Source: a virus. From it: a DNA stretch of 64,000 nt. Below, piece by piece: positions 51,214 through 60,076 of the stretch. The notes below the pieces were generated by a model. That model saw only the letters and a program-made list of their open reading frames with translations, was not told the DNA's origin and made no database searches. Location: IMG/VR virus record IMGVR_UViG_3300031857_020694, positions 1 through 64,000 of that record, one strand, 5' to 3'. A program made the translations under genes and the position numbers. Positions within the stretch are counted from its first letter, which is position 1. The number at the start of each line of letters is the position of its first letter.

Positions 51214-51751
51214 TGATCAACTCGTCTCTATAAGCTCTACCTAAATAATAAGTTTTATCATCTATTGTTTGAGCTATTTCTTTAATTACCATCATAGTTT
51301 CTTCGTTATTAGGAAATTTAATACCTCTTTTGACAGCTGTTTTTAAAGGGCTTAAGGCAGCTTCAGTATCTAACTCTTTTAAAGTTTTCCATACTTTTGG
51401 ATAACCAGCAAAGATTTCTTCATCACTTTTCCCCACTGCGTCTTCACGTCTTTTCCCCATTGGTAATAAAATACAAATTTCATAAGATGTCGAAACATAT
51501 TCATATATGCCACGACTATTTTTACGCCATTCTGGATGATTGCTATTGATAACAAGTAATTCTAATTGGCTTATTCGCTTTTCTTGCTCTTCTGCCATCT
51601 TTTTATACTTGTCTCTTTCCATAGCATCAAATTCACGACGGTCTTTTCTCTCAGAATCTTGTACTTCTTTACGATATTTAAGAAAAGTAATTAAACCACC
51701 ACCAAGAATAAAGGTGATGAATGGCATTATATAATCTTGAATATCGCCCAT
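51197..51751 (-). CDS. Membrane-anchored PAS-like protein
   Basis: 184 residues. A single N-terminal transmembrane segment (IMPFITFILGGGLITFL, about 8-24) is followed by a charged coiled coil (about 30-65) and then a segment that resembles a PAS domain: HPEWRKNSRGIYEYVSTSYEI, here key residues W-x-K-x-x-x-G-x-YEYV, then GKSDEEIFAGYPKVW and a final set of strands. PAS domains sense small molecules or redox state; none is expected in a virion gene operon. The anchor plus coiled coil also resembles holin- or spanin-like proteins, so an accessory lysis role is an alternative. Confidence 0.5.
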   Translation of the reverse strand: MGDIQDYIMPFITFILGGGLITFLKYRKEVQDSERKDRREFDAMERDKYKKMAEEQEKRISQLELLVINSNHPEWRKNSRGIYEYVSTSYEICILLPMGKRREDAVGKSDEEIFAGYPKVWKTLKELDTEAALSPLKTAVKRGIKFPNNEETMMVIKEIAQTIDDKTYYLGRAYRDELINAPTR

Positions 51752-51758
51752 ATTAACC

Positions 51759-52559
51759 TCAAGGTATCATAAATATAAATTTAATAGTTGATGCTATTTT
51801 ACTATAAAGCTCTGGGAAAAGTCTCGCAAATACCGCTCTAATTAACGCCAAACCTAACAGTATACCTATAATTACACCAAATATTTTAAGCGCAATATAG
51901 AAGATTCCATTTATAATTTTATGGATCCAATTAGCTAACGCCTCTAATGGGCGCAGTCTTAAATCGACAGAATTAAGCCTTTCTTCTATATTTTTTTGCC
52001 TTGCATCTATCCGTTCAACAATTATGTCTATTAAACGTCTACGCTCTCTTTCTTGATTTATTTGCTCTATTAAATTAGGTAATAAATTTAATCTATCATT
52101 TATATCTTTTAAAGAAGCAAGTCTATCATCAAAAAGCTGCCTAATTTTATCTAAAACACGTGCTCTCTCAAGCTCATTTTTATTAAATAATTCATCAACT
52201 TTATTAGATACTTCTTCAACTAAATTTCTAATAGGTTGAAAATCTGGCTTAAGCTCTAAATTACTTAATATCTTCTTTAACTCTTCAATTTGATTTCTTA
52301 AAGGTTGAAAGTTATCTCTTTCAGTTAAACCTTGAAGTCTTTCGTCTATCTCTATAATTCTAGAAGAGATTAAACCTAATAGGGCGCGTTGTGTTTTAGA
52401 CTCTTGCCTGATACTTTCTAATATCTTATCAAACAACCCATCTTGAATATTCTCATCTTGAGTAACTACTGGTGACGGAACTGGTAGTGGAGGAAATTCA
52501 TCTTGCACTAAAGCTGTAGAAACTAAAATTCCAAATGCTACAAAAAATTCGCTAATCAT
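51759..52559 (-). CDS. Coiled-coil protein with N- and C-terminal membrane segments
   Basis: 266 residues. A hydrophobic N-terminus (ISEFFVAFGILVSTALV) is either signal peptide or anchor. A short Pro-rich linker is followed by a long coiled coil (about 40-205) with repeats of LRNQIEEL and related heptads. A strong C-terminal transmembrane helix (FYIALKIFGVIIGILLGLALI, shortened core IFGVIIGILLGLAL) ends the protein. This would span or tether the periplasm, compatible with a spanin or membrane-scaffold role. Confidence 0.5.
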   Translation of the reverse strand: MISEFFVAFGILVSTALVQDEFPPLPVPSPVVTQDENIQDGLFDKILESIRQESKTQRALLGLISSRIIEIDERLQGLTERDNFQPLRNQIEELKKILSNLELKPDFQPIRNLVEEVSNKVDELFNKNELERARVLDKIRQLFDDRLASLKDINDRLNLLPNLIEQINQERERRRLIDIIVERIDARQKNIEERLNSVDLRLRPLEALANWIHKIINGIFYIALKIFGVIIGILLGLALIRAVFARLFPELYSKIASTIKFIFMIP

Positions 52560-52944
52560 TAAAAAAACCTTCTAAATCAGAATTGTTCCAAAACGTTCTG
52601 ACTCCTTTCCCATTCTTATCTACTTTATATTTAAATAATTTAGGTATAGATTTATCTGTACCTTCTAGTAGTTTTTTCCTTAATGCTTCTTCTTTATCGT
52701 AATCTACTAAGACGACGCTTTTTCCTTTAGGGAATATAGTCTTCTTTAACTGTTCTTTTAATCTTTGGCATGGAGGACACCAATCTGCACTAACTAATAT
52801 ATAGTATGTACCTTCTTTAAAACTATTTTTTGAGTATGATTCTTTTATAAAATCATTATAGTTTTTAAAGCCGCCAATTTTCTCTTGAGTAAAGCCTAGA
52901 CAAGGCAATAAACAAAATAAAAGAACAGTTAAATACCTTACCAT
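52552..52944 (-). CDS. Secreted thioredoxin-like protein
   Basis: 130 residues. A Sec signal peptide (about 1-19, with CLLPCLGFTQ at its end) precedes a thioredoxin fold with the active site WCPPC at residues 55-59 and a cis-Pro in SIPKLF. It would act in the host envelope, reducing or shuffling disulfides. The many Cys-rich virion proteins, such as the one at 32-35 kb, are plausible substrates but are not themselves exported, so this is speculation. It overlaps the downstream and upstream genes. Confidence 0.8.
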   Translation of the reverse strand: MVRYLTVLLFCLLPCLGFTQEKIGGFKNYNDFIKESYSKNSFKEGTYYILVSADWCPPCQRLKEQLKKTIFPKGKSVVLVDYDKEEALRKKLLEGTDKSIPKLFKYKVDKNGKGVRTFWNNSDLEGFFND

Positions 52945-53849
52945 AGATTATTATTAATCTCCTGAGCTGGATAGCCTTTAAAATTAGATAAAGCGTATGA
53001 ATCTTGCTGCTTAAGCATTCTATCTGCTGCATCAGCATCTACCCAGAACGAGCCTTCTGGTTGATTATGGCGTTTAGGGCCATCGATCCAATTTTCACCC
53101 CATGAATTAATACAAAGCAAACCTGGGCGTTTATACTCATCATCAACACTAGAGAATAACATACAATGGGCCCATCTACCTTGTGGTCTAGCAAAACCTT
53201 CTGAATCGCGCTTCATAGTGAAGCCTTGATTTGAGCAAACTACAACTGGATAACCATTAGCGATTGCATCACGCGCCTCTTCATACGAAGTAACAAGAGC
53301 GGTAGTTTGGATTGGATGCTCATCAGCTGTTGGCTCCAACTCATAAGGTAATTCATTAAAACCCCAAGCCTTAGCTACTTTACCAGAATAGTTAGTTAAA
53401 TCATATTTATCATATTTTTTTCTCAATAGAGTTCCGTTGTCTTTAACTGCTTTTTGAGCCCAAGAACCTAAAGAACCATCCATATTCCTTAATCTACCTT
53501 GACCTTGAATAACTCTACTAGTACCATAAATCCATTCTGTTGCAGTTAATACTCCTGGCCATTTTTCTGATTCTTTACGAAGTAAAATTTCAACAGCCAT
53601 TAATACTTCAATGCCTTTAGCATAACCATGGCTTACACAATCGCCAATAGTTTGAGTATTAATAGGAAAAGTTCCATTCCACAACTTTGTTAAAGCTTCA
53701 TGTAATAATACTATTTTCTTCTCGCCTGTGCCACTTAAATTCCAAGCCGTGCTGCCGAAAAGTTTTGAAAAACTTAAAATCTCATCATGAGCTTTCGCTA
53801 CACTATAATCTCTTTCTTCAGGAGCAATCCAACCAAATTCTTGACTCAT
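52938..53849 (-). CDS. Papain-like cysteine peptidase (C1A-type)
   Basis: 303 residues from ATG 53849, one base after the upstream stop; an ATG at 53861 in the same frame would add four residues. The catalytic order of papain is present: QTIGDCVSHG (Cys71), GRWAHCML (His228) and INSWGENW (Asn248). It lacks signal peptide and propeptide. Similar proteins occur in many phages and may process virion or host proteins. It lies between a thioredoxin and a lipid desaturase gene in an unusual block of envelope-related genes. Confidence 0.78.
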   Translation of the reverse strand: MSQEFGWIAPEERDYSVAKAHDEILSFSKLFGSTAWNLSGTGEKKIVLLHEALTKLWNGTFPINTQTIGDCVSHGYAKGIEVLMAVEILLRKESEKWPGVLTATEWIYGTSRVIQGQGRLRNMDGSLGSWAQKAVKDNGTLLRKKYDKYDLTNYSGKVAKAWGFNELPYELEPTADEHPIQTTALVTSYEEARDAIANGYPVVVCSNQGFTMKRDSEGFARPQGRWAHCMLFSSVDDEYKRPGLLCINSWGENWIDGPKRHNQPEGSFWVDADAADRMLKQQDSYALSNFKGYPAQEINNNLW

Positions 53850-53850
53850 T

Positions 53851-54384
53851 TCAATAACCATCTCTTTCTTCAGACATTCTCTTTACTTTTATTCCAAACT
53901 TATCTAATATACTTTCTAATTTCGCCCATGCATTAAAATAATCTAATATAGGATTTAATATATTACTTAATACACAATAACATTTATTATATGGAGGTTT
54001 GTGATGCTTAGCGTGTTGATATTTTGTTTGTACTATAGCTGCTTCTTGTAAATAAGTAATAAAAATATTGTTTTGACTTCTATGATTCCAAGCATGAACT
54101 TCGTTGCCCATAGAAGTAAAAAAACCAATTAATACCACCCAATATAAATCGATACCTAAAATTAATAAGAAAGGAGCTAAACAAACAGTTAAAAGAATAG
54201 GGACTAAATTCCTTGTTAGAAAAGTACCCATTCTACCCATTAAGCCAGGTTGTTTGTGATGTTCAATATTATGAACGCCTATACCAAACGGCCAATCTTT
54301 TGTAGCATAGGCATCTTCAATCCAATGAAAGAGCCCAGTAAAAAAATCAGCTATTAAAAAACACGCTAAGATTTCACCAATCAT
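53851..54384 (-). CDS. TMEM189/CarF/Kua-type lipid desaturase
   Basis: 177 residues with the full set of histidine motifs of plasmanylethanolamine desaturase (TMEM189, CarF): FHWIEDAY (His20), HNIEHHKQP (38-46, EHH at 41-43), NEVHAWNHR (His97, His101) and QHAKHHKPP (His124, His127-128), then CYCVLSNILNPILD and WAKLE in the conserved C-terminal part. Several transmembrane segments lie between them (about 3-18 and 58-92). These enzymes make the vinyl-ether bond of plasmalogens and, in myxobacteria, take part in singlet-oxygen signalling. Overlaps both neighbours, so it is part of the operon and not a lone insertion. Confidence 0.87.
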   Translation of the reverse strand: MIGEILACFLIADFFTGLFHWIEDAYATKDWPFGIGVHNIEHHKQPGLMGRMGTFLTRNLVPILLTVCLAPFLLILGIDLYWVVLIGFFTSMGNEVHAWNHRSQNNIFITYLQEAAIVQTKYQHAKHHKPPYNKCYCVLSNILNPILDYFNAWAKLESILDKFGIKVKRMSEERDGY

Positions 54385-55112
54385 TTAATTGCTTTTAAAC
54401 CTTTCGCCACTTCCAAATAGGCTGCTATATATTCGTCCTTGTCTGGAGAAACTGTTTTCATTAAATCAACATATTTAGCATTAAAATTTGACCATTTATT
54501 TCTAACTTCATCAGTCAATCTATCTTTTAATAAAGAAGATAATTCTGTGGCCATTTGTTGTGGAGACATATTTAAACCAGCGGCTCTAGAAGCAATAGTT
54601 TCAAAACATGTAGCTAACACTTTTGCTTCCGGGCCTTTATTATCTGATCTTACTTCTGTCGCAGCTTTATATATTTCTAAAGCCAGCCCGTCTAAATCTG
54701 GAGGATTTGGGTTTGGGTTAGGGTTAGGATTTGGGTCAGGTTCTGGACCAGGAGGCGTTGGATTAACAGTATCTCCAAGTATTTCTATATAAGAAAAAGT
54801 TTTATCAAGTTTTTCCCCATAGCTAGTAATTAATATCTTATACAAACCGGGGCGGCTTGTAAAAACATATTTACCATCTTGTAATGGGAGACATTCTACA
54901 GTTTCAGATTCTAAAACTTCAACATCGCGGCCAGATACTTTAATTTTATATACTCTATGTATACTGATATCTACAACTTTAGATGCTTCTACTGGCTTAT
55001 AATCAAAAACTATTAATTTATAGGCTTCGCTTTTTTCAGGCGAATCTATTTGAGCAAACACTAATGAACAACTTAAGAAAACAAATAATAAACTTAATAA
55101 TACCTTTTTCAT
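54381..55112 (-). CDS. Secreted proline-repeat protein
   Basis: 243 residues. Sec signal peptide (about 1-20, ending VFAQ), then a beta-rich domain to about residue 120, a Pro/Asn/Asp linker (GPEPDPNPNPNPNP), and a C-terminal helical domain of about 95 residues (LEIYKAATEV, then CFETIASRAAGL). Function unknown. The linker DNA reads as TTTGGG/TTAGGG-like repeats, which is only a result of the Pro-Asn coding. Follows the trypsin-like gene by two bases. Confidence 0.65.
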   Translation of the reverse strand: MKKVLLSLLFVFLSCSLVFAQIDSPEKSEAYKLIVFDYKPVEASKVVDISIHRVYKIKVSGRDVEVLESETVECLPLQDGKYVFTSRPGLYKILITSYGEKLDKTFSYIEILGDTVNPTPPGPEPDPNPNPNPNPNPPDLDGLALEIYKAATEVRSDNKGPEAKVLATCFETIASRAAGLNMSPQQMATELSSLLKDRLTDEVRNKWSNFNAKYVDLMKTVSPDKDEYIAAYLEVAKGLKAIK

Positions 55113-55113
55113 C

Positions 55114-55860
55114 TTATAACCCTGTCAATTCTTTAATAATCTTTAAACTTGGACCATTTGTAGGAGCGCCAATTAAAGCTCCATTTACTCTTTCATGCCT
55201 ATTACTATAAGTCACAGTAGCAACTACGCTTATAATTTCACCTTTATCATTCAATATTGGACCGCCGCTATCACCTTGCATAGCAAAACCTAATACGCAA
55301 GTACCTTTATCATCGCATATAGCTATTTTAGAACTAAAATGTCTAACTTTATCAGACCCGCCGCCAAAACCTAAAATCTGACAATCTCCATATAAATTTG
55401 GCAAATCTTTAGCTATCTTTAAAGGTTGTATATCATCAGGTATACATGCCTTAACTAATGCTGCGTCATTTTTATGTCCTGAAACTTCATACATCTCATC
55501 ATATAATTTGATCTTAACAGCATTCTCGCTTTTCTTACCATTATAAAAATTGATATCCATTAAATCGCAATCTGCTACATGGGCAGCAGTTAATATTCGA
55601 CCGTAATACCAGCCTTTTGGACAACCTTCTTGATTTTCTTCTTTAAAAATAACTGATCCAGAACCTAAACCTATAAAATCGCCTTTTGGATTAGCTTCTG
55701 TTTTTTTTCTACAAGTAATCTTTACAACTGATTTTTTAATTTCAGATTCTTCTATAAAACGCCATATTTCAGGCCTGTCGATACCTACTTGAGAAAAAAG
55801 AGAGGGTGTGTTAAAAAGAAAATAAACAGAAATGAAAATAGAAAATAATAATTTCTTCAT
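55114..55860 (-). CDS. Secreted trypsin-like serine protease
   Basis: 248 residues. Signal peptide (about 1-23) is followed by a chymotrypsin fold with the full triad: His94 in ILTAAHVADC, Asp132 in HKNDAALV and Ser198 in MQGDSGGPI. Extra Cys residues suggest disulfides in an oxidising compartment. It would be exported to the periplasm or outside the cell. It has a good ribosome binding site (AGAGG) and a 51-base gap upstream. A phage-encoded secreted trypsin-like protease is uncommon. Confidence 0.87.
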   Translation of the reverse strand: MKKLLFSIFISVYFLFNTPSLFSQVGIDRPEIWRFIEESEIKKSVVKITCRKKTEANPKGDFIGLGSGSVIFKEENQEGCPKGWYYGRILTAAHVADCDLMDINFYNGKKSENAVKIKLYDEMYEVSGHKNDAALVKACIPDDIQPLKIAKDLPNLYGDCQILGFGGGSDKVRHFSSKIAICDDKGTCVLGFAMQGDSGGPILNDKGEIISVVATVTYSNRHERVNGALIGAPTNGPSLKIIKELTGL

Positions 55861-55911
55861 GACACACCTCTTAGATGGTTATGGCGGAAGCGAAATTTTC
55901 ATAAAAACACT

Positions 55912-56421
55912 CTATTCTACAGGTCTTATAACAAATTTAACAGTCCTATCAGCGGTTTGATTTGAACTCGTGACGAGTTTTATAAACGAAGCTCCGCTAA
56001 AAACTTCAGGATCTACTGGAACATAACATCCTGTAGAAATAGTAATCGAATAATTCGAAGCGCCGCCTACGCTTTTTATTGTATTAAATGTGCCACTTGA
56101 TTCATCTGAGCTGGTAAAAGTGCCAGAATTAGATGAAAAAGTGTTTGGAAAATACAAACCTACTAACTGAGATTTGTCATCTTTCCAAAAGCCACAGTCA
56201 ATAACTGAACTTGTATTAGAGCCGCTATCAATAGAGCCTTCTACTATTTGATAGCTAGATAAATCAAACTCGGCGCGACTTGTCCCATCCACATCAAATT
56301 CAAAATTTGATTGTTTCACGCCATTTAAACTTGTTATATAATATATATCATTAACATCAGCATCTGGCTTTAATGTATAGATATACTTTTTATTTGGATC
56401 GCTAGGTTGTAATACGGCCAT
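55912..56421 (-). CDS. Small virion protein candidate
   Basis: 169 residues, Ser/Thr-rich and beta-rich, no signal peptide. The C-terminus ends TVKFVIRPVE. A probable late promoter and an AAAGAGGT ribosome binding site precede it, suggesting strong late expression. Likely a structural or decoration protein, by composition and promoter only. Confidence 0.5.
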   Translation of the reverse strand: MAVLQPSDPNKKYIYTLKPDADVNDIYYITSLNGVKQSNFEFDVDGTSRAEFDLSSYQIVEGSIDSGSNTSSVIDCGFWKDDKSQLVGLYFPNTFSSNSGTFTSSDESSGTFNTIKSVGGASNYSITISTGCYVPVDPEVFSGASFIKLVTSSNQTADRTVKFVIRPVE

Positions 56422-56448
56422 TTTTTACCTCTTTTTATATAAAAAAAT

Positions 56449-56464
56449 CTATATATTATACACC
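56449..56464 (-). promoter_or_regulatory. Putative late promoter, overlapping an upstream stop codon
   Basis: Minus strand reads GGTGTATAATATATAG. It differs at one base from the element before the major tail gene. The GGTGTATAA part also encodes the last residues and stop codon of the upstream glycosyltransferase gene. About 30 bases separate it from the start of the small virion protein. Confidence 0.58.
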
Positions 56465-58081
56465 GTTATTTACTATAGTAGATAAGTAATTCTTAATATC
56501 GCCATTTGGCATATGATATACATCAAATATTTCTGGTTTATCCTTATAAATACCCGCAAAAATAGCCTCTTCTGTACCTATATATCCCATACTTAAAGCT
56601 TTATCTAAAAAGTCATAAAAATAAGTATTTAATTCATTGATTGCATCTAACCCCCCTCCAAAAATACTAGCTCTTAATACTTTTAATGGAGTCGACTTGC
56701 AAAGTTTTTTGTACCCATCTTTTGAAAATCCATGAATTTCTGTGTATATGGGATAAGGATAAGATGCTATAAATAAATTATCTGTTTGTATTTTATTAAA
56801 GTCTACATCTTTTATAAAATTTATATTATAACTATTACATATACCAGAATCTATCCAAAAATATCTTTTTCCTTGAAAACAATACTTACTATTATATACC
56901 GCATATTTTAAAAATTCTATTTTATGCAAGGTTAAAGATATATAGTCTGGATTAGTTATAACGCTATCATACATCCAACTAGATTGAGTTTTCCATTCTT
57001 TTGTATTTGTTATCTCAACAATCTTATTATGATAATACATTCTTCTTATATCATTTAAAGACCTAAAATGTACTATTGCTTTTTTTCCGCCAGTCATTGC
57101 GCTTATTTTTTCATAATATTTTTCATCAGCAAAAATAACAAGCGGAACGTTTGCCTCTAATAATTTCTGTAAACCATTTATATAATGATCTTCAAAACTT
57201 CTATTGTCTATTTTATCTCTATTAATATCTATTAAAGCAGTAACTAAAACATTTTCATATTCTGTATGATCTTTATCAGTGTTTCTAACTTGTAAAGCTA
57301 ATTCATCATATTTATAATAATCTACCCAAGGTAAAGTTCTATTATTAGATAACTCTTTTGGAAAAAGTGTTTCTGGCGTAGTAATTTCATTTGGCCTTTT
57401 ATTAACCATTATACTTTCATTATCGCCAGTATGTATCACACATTTTTTATTTAAATAAACACCTTTAAAACCAAGCCCAAAAAACTTCCTATCTATATTC
57501 CATTCATTATAATATTTTTCTACACGCCCTAATAATATTAAATCTTCTCTTCTTTTAAGATTAGGACTCCCTTGCCAAATAAACCAATGAAAATGATTTT
57601 TAGTTATACGCCAAGGCTTCTTATAATAAAAACTATTATCTATTAATTGATCTTCATAAGAATCAATACATTCTTCTTGAAAAGTTCTCCAAGAAATATC
57701 TATAGATCCTATATCTCTATATTTTTCTAAAATATCTTTTGATAGAGATAAATATCCTGTATCTATAAAATGCCAATCTTCTTCTAGATAAAAAATGTAT
57801 TTGGTAGAGCAAAAAGATGTCATAAAATCTTGTGCCCACCAAAGACCGCGATTTTCTGGAAAGCAAATTATATCTGCTATTTCCCCGTATTTTTCGACTA
57901 ATTTTTCAAAAACACCATCTATAGCGCTATCATCTACTATAACTATTTTTGTTATAATATCTCTAGTCCTAAGAAAAGACTCCATCGTTTTTTCTAACAA
58001 ATGGAGTCTATTGCAACTTAAGACATATGTAGTGATTTCACTCTCTGGTTGATCAATAGTATGTATTTTAATTTTAGACAC
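56456..58081 (-). CDS. Bifunctional glycosyltransferase: GT2 plus HtrL/YibB domain
   Basis: 541 residues. Residues 1-250 form a GT2-type domain (ITTYVLSCNRLHLLEKT, KIVIVDDSA, YIFYLEEDWHF as DxD-like motif, and a later HTGDNES). The C-terminal half, from about residue 275, matches HtrL/YibB-family transferases: VTALIDINRDKI, VPLVIFADEKYY, a YFWIDSGI acidic motif and FGGGLDAI. Two glycosyl transfers in one chain suggest building a disaccharide. It lies in the virion operon, not the sugar block. Overlaps the next gene by 8 nt. Confidence 0.8.
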   Translation of the reverse strand: MSKIKIHTIDQPESEITTYVLSCNRLHLLEKTMESFLRTRDIITKIVIVDDSAIDGVFEKLVEKYGEIADIICFPENRGLWWAQDFMTSFCSTKYIFYLEEDWHFIDTGYLSLSKDILEKYRDIGSIDISWRTFQEECIDSYEDQLIDNSFYYKKPWRITKNHFHWFIWQGSPNLKRREDLILLGRVEKYYNEWNIDRKFFGLGFKGVYLNKKCVIHTGDNESIMVNKRPNEITTPETLFPKELSNNRTLPWVDYYKYDELALQVRNTDKDHTEYENVLVTALIDINRDKIDNRSFEDHYINGLQKLLEANVPLVIFADEKYYEKISAMTGGKKAIVHFRSLNDIRRMYYHNKIVEITNTKEWKTQSSWMYDSVITNPDYISLTLHKIEFLKYAVYNSKYCFQGKRYFWIDSGICNSYNINFIKDVDFNKIQTDNLFIASYPYPIYTEIHGFSKDGYKKLCKSTPLKVLRASIFGGGLDAINELNTYFYDFLDKALSMGYIGTEEAIFAGIYKDKPEIFDVYHMPNGDIKNYLSTIVNNGV

Positions 58082-59699
58082 GTTTTAACACCATTAAATT
58101 ATTAACAAACCAACCCATATAATATCCTTGAGTAACATGATTAATAATAGAATTTTCTATATCATAATCTCTCTCAAAACCTTCTTTTTTAAATTTCTCT
58201 TGCCAGTATTCTTTAGGTTGACAATTAATATGGCCTGTTCCACCTTGCCCAGGTTTTGCGGCAGTCCATATGACTACACCACCACTAGCAACATTTTTAC
58301 AAACTGTTTTAACAACATTATCAGATAATTTTTCATGTATATGTTCAGCAACTTCTAAGCACATAACAATATTTCCAAGATCATTAACTGAAAATAGATC
58401 TGCGTGTATTAAATTTGGCTTTCCTTTTACTTTAGGATCTATATCATAACCTATTGCGTTAAAATCTTGATCTCTTAAAGCGTTAACATAAGTCCCTAAA
58501 CCACAACCTAGATCAATAATTTTAGCATCTGGAATTGCGTGTTGTTTTATCCAAACAGCTAAATTTTCTGCAAAAGGTTTTTCTTCTTTATCTATTTGTT
58601 CTAAATCACAGTTTTCACTAATCTGATACCACCCATTTCCAGTGTAAACATTCATTATATCGTTAAAATATTTTTCATATTTTGGCGCTATGTTTTCTAA
58701 AGAAAATTTCTCCCCTTGTTTTCTGCAGTCGGCAGGATTAATTTTATCTATATTAAGTGCGGCATTTACAAAATCTTCAAATGTTCTACATCTATAGCCA
58801 GTAACTCCTTCTATATTATTCTCGCTGAAGGCTCCCCAGTCTGTTGTAATAGTTGGGGTTCCGCATAATAAATTCTCTATTTGGACTCCGCCAAATGGCT
58901 CTACATACATACTAGGTAAAAAACTACCTTTAGCATTTTTCATTAATTCTTTTCTTTTATTTATATCTGCATAACCAACATATTCACAATGAGGTGGTAA
59001 ATAATAACCCTCTTCTTTTTGTCCAGCTATAATAAGTTTTGCGCCTATTTTTTCTGTAACTTGAATAGCTATATTTACGCCTTTACCATCATAAACTCTT
59101 CCTAAATAAAGAAAATAATCTTGTTTTTTATCTGAATACTCAAATTCGTCTAAATCAAAATAATTAGGAATAACTACATCATACCAACTCTGTCTGCATT
59201 CTCCAACATTTTTAAGGCCGCAATAAGCATGATAGATCGCATAAGACTCAAAAACTTTCCAGTTGGCCCAATGGCCTGCTGCATAACCTATCCCAGGTTC
59301 TACACAAATTAAGTCCGAATGAGCATCGCATATTGGCTTAACACCTTGACCCCAAAAAGGTAAAATAAAATCTAGTGGTTGTTTTCTTTTTTCTATTTCT
59401 AAAATAGCGTTTTTATAGAAAGTTTGATAAGCATGATCCATGGTATCAAATTTAAAGAAATTTTTCCGCCAATCATAACTTCCATAAGCTATTTCTAAAT
59501 CTTTGTTAGTAGTTACAGTTACATGCTCATCACAAATCAGATTAGATTCCTCATGGCCATAATGTATTATATGATGACCACGGGCCTTCATCATTTTACC
59601 AAATTTTAAAACCTTCTGAGTGTATGCACAAGCGGAATATTCTGGATTTGTAACTGTGTGTGGCAAACCCAATATGTGAAAACGAAATTTTTTACTCAT
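58074..59699 (-). CDS. Bifunctional GT4 glycosyltransferase-methyltransferase
   Basis: 541 residues. Residues 1-355 are a GT-B enzyme with FLYLGRVYDGKG (donor-domain start) and YVEPFGGVQIENLLCGTPTI (GT4 motif, shortened core EPFGGVQIENLLCGTP near 270). Residues about 375-541 are a SAM-dependent methyltransferase with IIDLGCGLGTYVNAL near 391, VMCLEVAEHIHE and SGGVVIWTAA. A fused enzyme could transfer then methylate a terminal sugar, which caps a chain. No partner is overlapped upstream; the next gene starts 21 bases beyond. Confidence 0.85.
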   Translation of the reverse strand: MSKKFRFHILGLPHTVTNPEYSACAYTQKVLKFGKMMKARGHHIIHYGHEESNLICDEHVTVTTNKDLEIAYGSYDWRKNFFKFDTMDHAYQTFYKNAILEIEKRKQPLDFILPFWGQGVKPICDAHSDLICVEPGIGYAAGHWANWKVFESYAIYHAYCGLKNVGECRQSWYDVVIPNYFDLDEFEYSDKKQDYFLYLGRVYDGKGVNIAIQVTEKIGAKLIIAGQKEEGYYLPPHCEYVGYADINKRKELMKNAKGSFLPSMYVEPFGGVQIENLLCGTPTITTDWGAFSENNIEGVTGYRCRTFEDFVNAALNIDKINPADCRKQGEKFSLENIAPKYEKYFNDIMNVYTGNGWYQISENCDLEQIDKEEKPFAENLAVWIKQHAIPDAKIIDLGCGLGTYVNALRDQDFNAIGYDIDPKVKGKPNLIHADLFSVNDLGNIVMCLEVAEHIHEKLSDNVVKTVCKNVASGGVVIWTAAKPGQGGTGHINCQPKEYWQEKFKKEGFERDYDIENSIINHVTQGYYMGWFVNNLMVLKRV

Positions 59700-59720
59700 C
59701 GCGCGTCCTTAAAATTAGCA

Positions 59721-60074
59721 TTATTTAGGTGTAGCTGTCTCTAAACTTCCATCTTGATTCCAAGTAAAATCATATGGAGGAAGTAATCTATTTAAATCTA
59801 CTAAATTTTCTTTACCTACTGCTTGAGCAACTGAATATAACATTTGTACTCTAGCCCATGCTACAGCCATAACAGTATAAGCGCTAGGGCCTAAAGCTGT
59901 TAATATATCTAAACCGCTAGGTCCACCTTGAGCTTCTAGCCCCCAAAAAGAATTAAAATCATTATATGCTGTATTTAACATACGATCAAAAGTATTATTG
60001 GCAGAAAAAATAATTTTAGCAGCTACTTGCTGTGCTGTTGGGGCATTACTAACTGATGCATTATCAAATAACAT
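59721..60074 (-). CDS. Small hypothetical virion-type protein
   Basis: 117 residues, Ala/Asn-rich and helical (QQVAAKIIFSANNTFDRML, core AAKIIFSANN). No signal peptide. Two bases after the sulfotransferase gene stop. Composition and context suggest a structural or assembly protein; the family is unknown. Confidence 0.45.
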   Translation of the reverse strand: MLFDNASVSNAPTAQQVAAKIIFSANNTFDRMLNTAYNDFNSFWGLEAQGGPSGLDILTALGPSAYTVMAVAWARVQMLYSVAQAVGKENLVDLNRLLPPYDFTWNQDGSLETATPK

Positions 60075-60076
60075 TA

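Noticed and set aside
54711-54741. Telomere-like TTTGGG/TTAGGG repeats
   Set aside because: They encode the Pro-Asn linker of the secreted protein on the minus strand. The reading frame is intact, so no telomere or origin role is supported.
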